From assembly GCA_905181875.1 (NCBI GenBank), contig CAJIZH010000004.1, forward strand, positions 186,001 through 250,000: 64,000 nucleotides of DNA, written 5' to 3'. The notes under the pieces are model-generated. The model did not search any database and was not told where the DNA came from. It was given only the letters and a program-made list of their open reading frames with translations. Positions 1 to 8,857 of the stretch are shown here, piece by piece (positions within the stretch are counted from its first letter, which is position 1; every line of letters starts with the position of its first letter). A program made the translations under genes and the position numbers. The DNA comes from Flavobacteriales bacterium UBA6770. GTDB lineage: Bacteria > Bacteroidota > Bacteroidia > Flavobacteriales_G > Salibacteraceae.

Positions 1-772
1 CCCAGTAGGGTGAATTAAAGACTCTAATATAAGGTTTGGCAGTCCTTAGGAAGTGCCAAACATCCTTAACCGACCACTTTTCCCATTCAATTAAATCCCA
101 AGCATCATGAACATTTCTAGCGTAATCTGTAGGCGACTCTTTTGGCTGTTTAATTCTTTCTACTGAACTAGATTCTAACATTAGCATGGCCTCAAGTAAA
201 GCCTTAACTCCTATATTATCAATTAATTGAGAATATATATAGGCAAACTTTTCACCCTTTTTTATAATGAGTTTTTTGGACAGAATAATATCTCCCGTAT
301 CTGCTCCCTTATCTACAAAATGCACCGTCACTCCGTATTCAATGTCTTGATTGTAGGCTGTCCAAATAAAAGGGTTTCCTCCCCGATATTTTGGCAATAA
401 AGACGGATGTAAATTAATCGTCCCGTGCTTAGGGATTGAAAATGCCTCTTCTTTTATCAATTGTGACATGCTAAAAACAACCATAAGGTCTGGTTTCAAC
501 TGTTCTAAAAACAACTTCAAATCAGAACTATTCTTGTGGTTTAATAAAAAACTGGGTATGTTTTCTTTCTGTGCAAGCTCAGATACAGTATCAACTCGAT
601 TGGTTAACCACTTCTTTAAACGAAAAAAAATCGATTGTTTTTTAACTAAAACTTTGTTCTTTCCATTTGAATTTTGAAACAACGATTCAACAATTCCAAT
701 TACCTGATGTTCAGAATTTAGGAGCGAATCTAATATAGGGTTTAAACCTTGAGTTATTAAGACTATATTCAC
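1..772 (-). CDS. Formyltransferase-family protein (partial, C-terminus outside window)
   Basis: Translating the minus strand from a GTG at 772 gives an open frame of about 257 residues that runs off the window edge. It carries the formyltransferase signature NLHPSLLPKYRGG (Asn and His of the catalytic triad) and, about 25 residues on, HFVDKGADTGDII with the matching Asp. This is the N10-formyltetrahydrofolate-dependent fold shared by methionyl-tRNA formyltransferase and sugar N-formyltransferases. Its place at the end of a polysaccharide operon suggests an amino-sugar or small-metabolite formyltransferase rather than Fmt; that is inference. The GTG overlaps the TGA of the upstream flippase (GTGA), which indicates translational coupling and supports this start. 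Confidence 0.85.
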   Translation of the reverse strand, partial: MNIVLITQGLNPILDSLLNSEHQVIGIVESLFQNSNGKNKVLVKKQSIFFRLKKWLTNRVDTVSELAQKENIPSFLLNHKNSSDLKLFLEQLKPDLMVVFSMSQLIKEEAFSIPKHGTINLHPSLLPKYRGGNPFIWTAYNQDIEYGVTVHFVDKGADTGDIILSKKLIIKKGEKFAYIYSQLIDNIGVKALLEAMLMLESSSVERIKQPKESPTDYARNVHDAWDLIEWEKWSVKDVWHFLRTAKPYIRVFNSPYW

Positions 773-2211
773 TTGAAAAGCTTTTTAATTACAGGTATTC
801 TTGAGCCTACCACTTTCAATTCATCTACTGAAACAATTTTCATTTTCAAACCCAAAGTCAAAATAATTAGGTAGCCTATAAATAATTCTAATGGTAAAAA
901 CCAAAAACTAATATCAAAGGAATGTAGGGTTCCAAAAATCAAGACGCAAACAAGAAAAACAGATCCTACTAAGTAAAGATTCCAATACTCGATCAGCCCT
1001 ACTTTAAGTATTTTAGTTGAAATCAAACTCATGTTAATAAAGCCAACGCTATTGGCAATCAAAGTAGCCACTGCTGCTCCTTCCATACCCATTAACGGTA
1101 TTAATAAAAAATTCAATGCAAGGTTGATTAGAATAATTAGAATTCCATTCTTGATTAATTTATTACCGTTTTCAGAAACAATAATTACATCTTGAAAATC
1201 ATTTATTCTCCAAAACATTAGACAAGAATAAATCATAAAAACAAAAACACTTTCTTTATATTTATCAGAGAGATACATAGGGATTAATGAATCGGCATTG
1301 AAAATACAAAAAACGACTAAAGGATAAATCAATATGGCTAGAATGCGGATTACCCTTTTTTTCAATTCTATAATTTTAGAAATATCTCGTTTTTCGTAGA
1401 GTTTGGATATTTCAGAGAAAACAGAGCTAGAAACAGAAAGATATATCGTTGATAGCACGGGGATTTCAATTGCACCATTTCTGTAAAGTGCATATACATC
1501 TGTACCTAATATTTTCATAATCATTACGGAATCGATTAAAACAAATCCGATTCCTAAAACATTAGCGAACCCTATATTACTAGATTGTTTAAGAATATAT
1601 CTATAATGCTCACTTACATTATTATGGATATCAATACGCAAAGGTTGGTTGAAATACATTAATACTGACTGAAACACAGGTATTATGGTTAATACCACAA
1701 TAACCGACAATATACTTCCTTCATTATAGACGGCTATTAAAATTAGTATGACTTTAATAAAATTAGTGGATGCTTGAATCATGATAAGTTGTTTTGTTCT
1801 ATTCAAAGAAATATAACAACTTGATAAACATGTATTTACAACTGAAAAGACTACTGAAACCGAAAATACCTTTAATGCAATTGACAAATCCGGTTCACCT
1901 AACCAATTTGCTATAATTGTGCTAAAACCTGCCATCAGTACCGCCAAAACGATTCCAAATACCGACGCTAATTTCAAAGTATGTGAAAAATATTGACTGC
2001 CATTTTCCTTTTCAATAACGACATAGAGGAACTGACTAAATCCCCATGAAGCAAAGGCTAAAAAAAACGATTGAACTACCAAGGACTGCCCATAAATCCC
2101 ATAGTCTGTAACTGAGAATTCACGACTCAAAATTGGCAACATTAAAAAAGATATTACCAGATTTATAGTCTTGGAAAAAATCAGGAATATGGAATTTTTT
2201 AATACTCTCAT
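769..2211 (-). CDS. Polysaccharide (O-antigen/lipooligosaccharide) flippase, MOP superfamily, Wzx-like
   Basis: 480 residues, almost entirely hydrophobic helices (about 12-14 predicted by eye) separated by short basic loops, starting with an amphipathic MRVLKNSIFLIFSKT typical of the PST/Wzx branch. The expected role is to flip undecaprenyl-linked repeat units across the inner membrane. It is second to last in the visible minus-strand polysaccharide cluster and overlaps the downstream formyltransferase start by GTGA. ATG start at 2211. The same cluster also contains a MurJ/MviN-like flippase (8858-10153), so this protein is probably the repeat-unit flippase; the split of roles is inference. 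Substrate cannot be read from sequence. Confidence 0.85.
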   Translation of the reverse strand: MRVLKNSIFLIFSKTINLVISFLMLPILSREFSVTDYGIYGQSLVVQSFFLAFASWGFSQFLYVVIEKENGSQYFSHTLKLASVFGIVLAVLMAGFSTIIANWLGEPDLSIALKVFSVSVVFSVVNTCLSSCYISLNRTKQLIMIQASTNFIKVILILIAVYNEGSILSVIVVLTIIPVFQSVLMYFNQPLRIDIHNNVSEHYRYILKQSSNIGFANVLGIGFVLIDSVMIMKILGTDVYALYRNGAIEIPVLSTIYLSVSSSVFSEISKLYEKRDISKIIELKKRVIRILAILIYPLVVFCIFNADSLIPMYLSDKYKESVFVFMIYSCLMFWRINDFQDVIIVSENGNKLIKNGILIILINLALNFLLIPLMGMEGAAVATLIANSVGFINMSLISTKILKVGLIEYWNLYLVGSVFLVCVLIFGTLHSFDISFWFLPLELFIGYLIILTLGLKMKIVSVDELKVVGSRIPVIKKLFK

Positions 2212-2272
2212 CTAGAATAAGAATCTTGGCTATTTCTGTATTATCAACTAACTGAAAAATCCGAAGAAAAGA

Positions 2273-3388
2273 TCATTTAATTTTATATAATATTTCTAAT
2301 TCATTTATGAATCTCAAGACAGAAAACTGTTTGACGCTCTCAACACCATTCTTAATTAGTTTCTGCCGTAGTGTTTCATTTTCTAAAAGCGACATTATTG
2401 CATTTGCAATTTCTGAGGTTTTTTGATGTGGCACTACTAATCCATTTTCTCCATCAATAACAAATTCATTTGCTATACCTGAAAGTGTGAATACTGATGG
2501 AATCTTTGCAGCGAGCGCCTCAATATAAACTTGACCAAATGCTTCTATACTTTCATCAACTGGACAATGCACAAAAACATCGAATAACTTATATAGTGCA
2601 AACAAATCTTTTTCAAATGATATTTCCAAAAGATTTTCTTTTGGGATATCAGCAAGAATTTCTTTAATCTCATTTCTATAGGAGCCACTTGCGTTTGCTA
2701 TGATCAAAAGCGCGTTAGGATGTGCTCTTAATACCTCTTTGAAAGCAGGTAACATATATTGGTGACCTTTCCAGTTAATGTATCTTGATATAACTCCAAT
2801 TATTGGATACGCCCCTTCTCTTATAGCATACTTTGACCTCAGTAAATTAATTCTGCTGTCAGTGACATTTCCGAAGTCACTAAAATCAAAACCATGATAT
2901 GCTTTAGTGATTTTTTTAGGATCCCCTCCTTCGTATAATATCGCCTGTTGGACCACTCCAGAAATTGCAACAATATTTGTAGCTAAATAATTATTTAACC
3001 TATCCAACCATACTGCTTTTGGAAAATACTTTTGATGGAACGTGCTGTGATGTCGAGTATAAATTCGTTTTTCTATTCTTGTTATCCAAGCTGCTATTTG
3101 GCCTATTAAAGAAGCATCTCTTAGGTGTGTGTGCACAATCTGAGGTCTCGTTTTCAATAGCATGAACACCACTTTCAAAATTGATATTGGAATCCCCCAT
3201 TTAGACTTAAAGCTCAAAGATTGAGTATTTATACCCTCTTCCTTTAAAAATTTCTCGATGTGAGAATTAGTACAATTAATTAGAATAAATGATAGGGTAA
3301 TCTTTTGCTGATCAAGGTTTTTAACAACCCACTCAAAGGCTACGGATCGATTTATTTCAGAAAGTATGTAGACTATTTTTTTAGGCAC
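2273..3388 (-). CDS. Glycosyltransferase family 4 (GT-B fold)
   Basis: 371 residues. The N-terminal Rossmann half begins KKIVYILSEINRSVAFEW, followed by the central HTHLRDASLIGQ region. The C-terminal nucleotide-sugar-binding half has GVISRYINWKGHQYMLPAF and the EX7E-type motif EAFGQVYIEALA (around residues 265-280), then ENGLVVP. Retaining GT4 enzymes transfer sugars from NDP-sugars onto lipid-linked oligosaccharides at the inner membrane. The start codon is GTG at 3388, 3 nt after the stop of the preceding methyltransferase; the overlapping ATG at 3390 is out of frame and closes after five codons. Donor and acceptor sugars are unknown. Confidence 0.88.
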   Translation of the reverse strand: MPKKIVYILSEINRSVAFEWVVKNLDQQKITLSFILINCTNSHIEKFLKEEGINTQSLSFKSKWGIPISILKVVFMLLKTRPQIVHTHLRDASLIGQIAAWITRIEKRIYTRHHSTFHQKYFPKAVWLDRLNNYLATNIVAISGVVQQAILYEGGDPKKITKAYHGFDFSDFGNVTDSRINLLRSKYAIREGAYPIIGVISRYINWKGHQYMLPAFKEVLRAHPNALLIIANASGSYRNEIKEILADIPKENLLEISFEKDLFALYKLFDVFVHCPVDESIEAFGQVYIEALAAKIPSVFTLSGIANEFVIDGENGLVVPHQKTSEIANAIMSLLENETLRQKLIKNGVESVKQFSVLRFINELEILYKIK

Positions 3389-3391
3389 ATT

Positions 3392-4153
3392 TTAAATTTG
3401 AACATTCTTGCGAAACGCACCCACAAACCTACCATTTTCAACAATTACCTCCGGTTCAATTCCTTTGGCTTTACAAAAATCTTTAAACGCTACATTATCA
3501 CCAATATCATCTGAAACAAACCAACAACCGTCATTTAAAGCTTCATAAAGCAATGGGTACGCAAACATTCTTCCATGATACGATTTATCACTATCATAGT
3601 GGCACAGATCGATTTTTCCATCAAATAATTCTAGTGCTTTCGGCAAACCACGTTTATCTTCGTCCCTTATCAACTGCCACTGGTTTTTCAACTCTTTTGG
3701 CACTACTACTCCAACTGCGTTGTCATTCCCCATACCAACATAAGGCATATCGGTACTTATCAACCTTTGTCCCAAAGAGCTGAACCCCTCTAGAATAGCT
3801 AAGCTTGACCAACCAAAAGAAACTCCCGTTTCAAGAATTTTTTGAGGTTTTAGTTGCGTAACAATTGAATATATTAAATCGATATTTCCTGCTCCTCCCA
3901 TTCCAAAATTCACGGCATCTGCAAGTGCCTTGGATGACTCATATCTAGAAGATTTATCAACTTTAAAAACACGTAATTCAATCTCATGTTTTTTACAAAA
4001 TTCCGAATTTGATATTGATAAATTTTTAGCCCAATCGACGGCCTCTTTTCTAGAGCGCTCCACTTTACTCAACTTAGATTTTAACACCCGAAGAGCATGC
4101 CCTAGATATTTAGGGTTATTTAAATACCATATTAAAGATTTGATTTTCGGCAT
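3392..4153 (-). CDS. Class I SAM-dependent methyltransferase (Methyltransf_24-like)
   Basis: 253 residues. An N-terminal helical region (about 1-90) precedes a Rossmann fold with motif I ILETGVSFGWSSLAILEGF, an acidic strand RLISTDMP, and a later DLCHYDSDKSYHGRMFAYPLLYEAL segment whose Asp pair resembles the metal/substrate site of O-methyltransferase-like proteins in exopolysaccharide loci. It lies between two GT4 genes, so sugar O-methylation is the likely role (inference). ATG start at 4153. The 164 bases upstream, to the truncated glycosyltransferase stop at 4318, contain no recognisable gene and look like the scar of the missing GT C-terminus. Confidence 0.8.
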   Translation of the reverse strand: MPKIKSLIWYLNNPKYLGHALRVLKSKLSKVERSRKEAVDWAKNLSISNSEFCKKHEIELRVFKVDKSSRYESSKALADAVNFGMGGAGNIDLIYSIVTQLKPQKILETGVSFGWSSLAILEGFSSLGQRLISTDMPYVGMGNDNAVGVVVPKELKNQWQLIRDEDKRGLPKALELFDGKIDLCHYDSDKSYHGRMFAYPLLYEALNDGCWFVSDDIGDNVAFKDFCKAKGIEPEVIVENGRFVGAFRKNVQI

Positions 4154-4317
4154 TTTACTTCATTTGTAAATTGAACATTTTATATCCATGTTAACTCGCT
4201 ATGGTCAAGCAAAATTGGACAATAAAAATATTAGTTTAAAAATTAATTAGACCCAACGTATTTGAAATTAGAAGTGTGCATATCTAAGACGGTTTTGTAA
4301 CAACTAATAATACAACT

Positions 4318-5220
4318 TTAGGACTTAATCGTTCCCCACTCTTTAAGAGCATTACTATTTCCTTCCCAATGACTTTTCTGCCAAAAATGATCGGCTTTTG
4401 CCATGTATTTCCACGGGTTTTTTTGATGCCCAAGCAGAATCACTTTCCCTTCTAAACCTTTACCAGATATCAAAGCTTCTAGATTACACCGTTCTTCTCC
4501 TTCCCCAATTATCCAGTATTTAGTGTTAGAGTCACTCAAGGCTGCTTCTTCAATCAGTAATTTGTAATTCTTCACTTTCTTCAAAGAACCTACTGCCACA
4601 ATATTACTTTTTTCAGCATCTAATTCTAAACACTCTTCCTTTGATTTTCTTCGAATATATTCTGTGTCGACCGGATTATCTATAATCACCATTTGTTGAT
4701 TTGGAATACCATACTCAATGCTTAAATCGTCAAACATTTCGTTAGACTGACAAACAATTATATCAAAACGCTTCATGTATCGTTTATAAATCCAATTATG
4801 AAGTTTGCTATGCAAGTTTGCTTGGTTTCTTAAAGAAGGAACACTTGACTCCCTTGCAATGAAATGAATGCTTTTAGGTAGGAATGGAAGCATTACGCTG
4901 AGCATTTCATTTAGATATCCTAAAGTAGAAATTACAGTATCAGGATCTGCTTTTTTTATAGCAGTGATCAAATCTAATGGAGAATAACGTGCTCTTTTCA
5001 CCTTTAAATCTATCACCTCAACTTTACAGCCTATTTCCTCTAAATCCAATAAATTTTCGCCTCGATTGAGCAGCATAAGCGAAGGAGTATAATTTGCTCT
5101 ATCCAAATACTTGATTATTGTAACCATAACTCTTTCCGCACCACCAGTAGAAAGCTCGGGCATAATAAAAAGGATTTTACGACCCTTAAACAAGTTTTCG
5201 TATTGTTTTATTTCATCCAT
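4318..5220 (-). pseudogene. Truncated GT4 glycosyltransferase (C-terminal sub-domain missing)
   Basis: 300 residues. The N-terminal half is intact and typical (PELSTGGAERVMVTIIKYLD; VISTLGYLNEMLSVMLPF; VAVGSLKKVKNYKLLI). The frame degenerates exactly where a GT4 should have the donor-binding motif ADIFVLSSxWEGxxNVLLEA: here it reads ADHFWQKSHWEGNSNALKEWGTIKS and stops. The EX7E glutamates and about 70-90 C-terminal residues are absent, and I find no continuation in the other minus-strand frames of 4154-4330. It overlaps asnB by 13 nt (start 5220, asnB stop 5208), so translation is coupled. Probably inactive, because the nucleotide-sugar site is lost. A sequencing error alone would not remove the rest of the domain. 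Confidence 0.75.
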
Positions 5221-7115
5221 CGATCATACCATTGGTGAAATACAAATAGAAACCAAACAGGATTAAAGTCTTCATTTTTACCCATTAAATAGTTATTCTT
5301 AAGACGTTCAACTTCATTGTAATTAAAAATCCCTGCAGATTTAACGCGTTCTTCACTCAACTCTGATTCTAACAAATCGCGAAGCTCATTTTTCATCCAT
5401 TTGACTAAAGGAATTGCAAATCCCATTTTTGGTCGATCCATTATTTCTTTGGGCACATGTTTATGCAGAATTTCTTTTAGGAGGTATTTTGGAACCCCAT
5501 TCTTTGTTTTTAAAGAATAAGAAACGCTGGCTAAATATTCAGCTAATCGATAATCCAACAGGGGCTCTCGCCCCTCAAGACCAACAGACATTGTTGCCCT
5601 ATCAACTTTGGTTAAAATATCGTCCACCATATAAGTTTTGTAATCACCAATTAGCATGGTATTGAATACATCTCCTGAGCTGTAATCTTCCAGAACCGAC
5701 TCAAAATTACAAAACGGAATTTCAATCTCAGCGATAAACAGCTTGTTGAGTTCCTTATTCATCAAATTTTGGCTACTCAACTGCACCGATTTTAAGGGAC
5801 TCACTCCAGAATTAATCAATGCTTTTACTCTAGAATATCGGCGATCAAAATTGAATCCCAATTTATTTTTTGGCAGCAATGGATCCATAACATTCATTAG
5901 AGACACTATTGCTTTAGAACCTGAGAATTTGGAAAGTTGCTCAACATATTTTTTTGAAGTCAAATATTTACCATACCCTGAAAACAATTCATCACCACCA
6001 TCTGAGCTTAATGCCACTTTCACCTCTTTTACCGCTATTTGACTTACCAGAGTTGTTGGAATAGCAGAACTATCGGCAAAGGGTTCATCATAAATAGTTG
6101 ATAATTTTGGAATAATAGCCATCGCATCTTTAAACGAGCAATAGCTTTCAGTATGATTTGTCCCTAAATATTCTGCAACTTTTTTGGCGTAATGAGCCTC
6201 ATTATATGCGTCTTCCTCAAACCCAATAGTAAATGTATTAATGGTTTGATTTGTAGACTTCTGAAGCAAAGCAGTAACAGCTGTGCTATCGTAACCACCA
6301 CTTAGAAACACACCAACAGGAACATCCGAAACCATGCGATATTCAAAAGAACTTTTCATTAAAGTTTCTAATTCTTCAAGGATTTCATTTTCGCTTTTGT
6401 TTCTGTTTTCGTTAGAATGAAATTTTTCTGTTAGACTCCAATATTCGTTTATTGATGAATACCGGTTTTTAAGGTCAATTTCGAGCGTATGCGCTGCCTT
6501 TAGTTTAGTACAGTTTTTAAATACGGTATGAGGTTCCGGGTAATAACCATATTGCATAAACAAGCCCGTAGCACCAATATTTATTTCCTTTTCGAATTGT
6601 GGATGCACCAACAATGACTTTAACTCTGACCCAAATAAAATGATGTCGTCTTTCTGATAAACGTATAAAGGCTTAACCCCTGCTCTATCTCGAACTAAAG
6701 TCACTTTTTGATTGAGACTATCAAAAACTGCAAAGGCAAACATTCCATTAAAATGAACTAAACATTCTTTACCCCATTTTTTCCATGCTTGAAGAACCAC
6801 CTCGGTATCTGACTGAGTATTAAATTCAGCGCCAGAATTTTGAAGTGATTTTCTCACCTCTTTATAATTATAAATTTCACCGTTAAAAACAACTTTCAGC
6901 GAGCCATCTGACAAGGACATGGGCTGGTGTCCGTCTTTGGATAAATCGATAATTGAAAGACGCTGGTGTGCAAACCCGATTTGATAATCAGTGATTGTTT
7001 CGAAAAAACTACCGCAACTATCGGGTCCTCTATGCTGAATCTTCGCACCCATTTCTTCCACAATGGTTTGCGAACTGTTAAAGCCAAAATCTATAAAACC
7101 TGTTATCCCACACAT
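5208..7115 (-). CDS. asnB: Asparagine synthase (glutamine-hydrolysing)-type amidotransferase
   Basis: 635 residues. It starts MCGITGFID, with the catalytic N-terminal Cys2 of class II glutamine amidotransferases, followed by IQHRGPDS, RLSIIDLSKDGHQPM and FNGEIYN (glutaminase domain, about 1-200). The synthetase half has the PP-loop SGGYDSTAVTALL (about residue 270) and SSDGGDELFSGYGKY. The family transfers ammonia to an AMP-activated carboxylate. In polysaccharide clusters such genes often amidate uronic acids, which is the inferred role here; a general asparagine synthase cannot be excluded. Its ATG overlaps the TAA of the upstream GT4 (TAATG at 7115), showing tight coupling in the operon. 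Confidence 0.92.
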   Translation of the reverse strand: MCGITGFIDFGFNSSQTIVEEMGAKIQHRGPDSCGSFFETITDYQIGFAHQRLSIIDLSKDGHQPMSLSDGSLKVVFNGEIYNYKEVRKSLQNSGAEFNTQSDTEVVLQAWKKWGKECLVHFNGMFAFAVFDSLNQKVTLVRDRAGVKPLYVYQKDDIILFGSELKSLLVHPQFEKEINIGATGLFMQYGYYPEPHTVFKNCTKLKAAHTLEIDLKNRYSSINEYWSLTEKFHSNENRNKSENEILEELETLMKSSFEYRMVSDVPVGVFLSGGYDSTAVTALLQKSTNQTINTFTIGFEEDAYNEAHYAKKVAEYLGTNHTESYCSFKDAMAIIPKLSTIYDEPFADSSAIPTTLVSQIAVKEVKVALSSDGGDELFSGYGKYLTSKKYVEQLSKFSGSKAIVSLMNVMDPLLPKNKLGFNFDRRYSRVKALINSGVSPLKSVQLSSQNLMNKELNKLFIAEIEIPFCNFESVLEDYSSGDVFNTMLIGDYKTYMVDDILTKVDRATMSVGLEGREPLLDYRLAEYLASVSYSLKTKNGVPKYLLKEILHKHVPKEIMDRPKMGFAIPLVKWMKNELRDLLESELSEERVKSAGIFNYNEVERLKNNYLMGKNEDFNPVWFLFVFHQWYDRWMK

Positions 7116-8176
7116 TACAACTCAGTCATTAGTTTTTGCCATTGAGAACCTACTCTATCTAAGCTCAAGTTCTTAGTAATGTTTTGTCCTTCATTAGCTA
7201 ATCTTTTTCTCAGGTTAGCATCATCAATTAATTGTTGGATCGCTTTTGACATGCCCTCAGTATTCTCAGGCTCAACCAACAATCCATTTACTCCTTCAAT
7301 AATAATTTCAGCTGGACCGTTGTTACAATCAAAGGAAACACAAGCACAGCCGAAATGCATAGCCTCAATTAGTGCATTAGGGTACCCTTCTAACCTACTC
7401 GGGAGTGCAAATATCGAAGCATTATCGTAAAGCTCATCAACGTGCTTGTATTGTCCTAGAAAAGAAACTTTTGAAGACAATCCGTTACGATTAATTTCAA
7501 GTTGCACTTGACTCATTAAGTTTCCGCTTCCTGCAATTTCGACCTGCCAATCTCCCAGTTTCAGATCTTTCAAAATTGAAGGTATCATATCAAAGCCTTT
7601 ATCGATATCAAATCTACCAACAAATAATAGCGTTTCTTTTTTTTCTCCTTTTGGAATTGGCATTTGCAAAGGATTCGAGAAAATCACCGATTTCGTGGCT
7701 TTGTACTTTTTCGAAATAAAACGTTCTGCCTTTTTGGTTTGAGAGACTATTGCATCCGCATTAGAGTAATTCAAATCTCTTAACAACCTCCATAACGACG
7801 AGAGACTTTTTCTATTAGGATCACTGCGTTCAGACACAATAACTTTTGTATCGAGCGATTTTGTAGCTAATAGTGTTAACACATTCATTTCGGTAATAAA
7901 TGAAATTACAACCCTAGGAGCCAACGTTTTAATTTTAGTTTTTAACGCATTAACTCTATTTAAATTTTTAAATAAAGCACTAAAAGGGTTACCTGAATCC
8001 GAAACTAAATCTAAATGATAAATTGAAACTTCTTTTTTGAGCTTGTAAAACGACTCGGCTTTATCCATAGTAATGATTCCAACTTCATAATATTGGGAGA
8101 GCCAATTGGCAAGCAATGTCATTACTCGCGCCGCACCGCCGCCACTCAGTGATGATATAACGAAACAGATTTCCAC
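7115..8176 (-). CDS. Glycosyltransferase family 4 (GT-B fold)
   Basis: 353 residues. The N-terminus has SSLSGGGAARVMTLLANWL, a glycine-rich acceptor-side loop. The C-terminal half has FVGRFDIDKGFDMIPSIL and the donor-binding EX7E motif LEGYPNALIEAMHFGCA, then FDCNNGPAEIIIEGVNGLLV. This pattern resembles GT4 enzymes of capsule and O-antigen clusters that use UDP-sugars. It begins with GTG at 8176, immediately after the TAG of the upstream methyltransferase (8177-8179), and ends in a TAATG overlap with asnB. Complete and apparently functional, unlike the neighbouring GT at 4318-5220. Confidence 0.9.
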   Translation of the reverse strand: MEICFVISSLSGGGAARVMTLLANWLSQYYEVGIITMDKAESFYKLKKEVSIYHLDLVSDSGNPFSALFKNLNRVNALKTKIKTLAPRVVISFITEMNVLTLLATKSLDTKVIVSERSDPNRKSLSSLWRLLRDLNYSNADAIVSQTKKAERFISKKYKATKSVIFSNPLQMPIPKGEKKETLLFVGRFDIDKGFDMIPSILKDLKLGDWQVEIAGSGNLMSQVQLEINRNGLSSKVSFLGQYKHVDELYDNASIFALPSRLEGYPNALIEAMHFGCACVSFDCNNGPAEIIIEGVNGLLVEPENTEGMSKAIQQLIDDANLRKRLANEGQNITKNLSLDRVGSQWQKLMTEL

Positions 8177-8854
8177 CTATCTCTTAGCTTCGAAATATAA
8201 GTTTCTACCAGTTCCTGAAGAACCCATTTTGTGAGTAAACAACTTCAAACTGGAAATTATTTTACCCTTCCAATTCAGTGTTTTCCAATTAACAAAAACA
8301 AGCTCTTTTACCCTTACTTTTTTAAAGTCAGTACCCAGGTCTTTTTCCAAACGATTGATAGAAAAACTCTGAAGGTGTCCCCAACGGTGAAAAATGTAAC
8401 CATCACTTGGACTAACTACTACATTTGCAGATAAATCCTCGTTACTAGGCACAGTGCCGATAAACTTACCATTTGATTTAAGCACACGGCAAACTTCTGA
8501 ATAAGTTTTAACTAAAACATCGCTTTCAAGGTGTTCTAAAACTTCGGTCATAATAACAATGTCAAATGACTCATTATCAAAAGGAATAGCTTGACTATAT
8601 CCAACTTTAGCATTTTCGCCAATTAAGCTTTTTAAGTTTTCTATAGATCGAATTGAAGGATCAAGACTATGAACATCTATACTCTTTTGTTTCGCGAATT
8701 TTTCAAGATTACCAGCACCAACTCCAATATTCAAACAAACGGCTCCTTTTGGAATTTGATTTATTAAATAATTAATTCTCGCATCACTTCCTGAAAAGGA
8801 ATCAGGAGCATCGTTTTGATAGTGATCCCATATCTGATCTTGATTAACAACCAT
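8177..8854 (-). CDS. Class I SAM-dependent methyltransferase (Methyltransf_11/UbiE-like)
   Basis: 225 residues. SAM-binding motif I is VCLNIGVGAGNLEKFA (about residues 38-53), motif II HSLDPSIRSIENL, and motif IV FDNESFDIVIMTEVLEHLESDV, the last being a classic small-molecule methyltransferase signature. A later RVLKSNGKFIGTVPS corresponds to post-motif IV. It is the second gene of the minus-strand cluster, with 3 nt between the MurJ-like stop (8858) and its ATG (8854), so it is cotranscribed. Methylation of a sugar or of the chain terminus is likely but inferred. Confidence 0.87.
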   Translation of the reverse strand: MVVNQDQIWDHYQNDAPDSFSGSDARINYLINQIPKGAVCLNIGVGAGNLEKFAKQKSIDVHSLDPSIRSIENLKSLIGENAKVGYSQAIPFDNESFDIVIMTEVLEHLESDVLVKTYSEVCRVLKSNGKFIGTVPSNEDLSANVVVSPSDGYIFHRWGHLQSFSINRLEKDLGTDFKKVRVKELVFVNWKTLNWKGKIISSLKLFTHKMGSSGTGRNLYFEAKR

Positions 8855-8857
8855 AAT

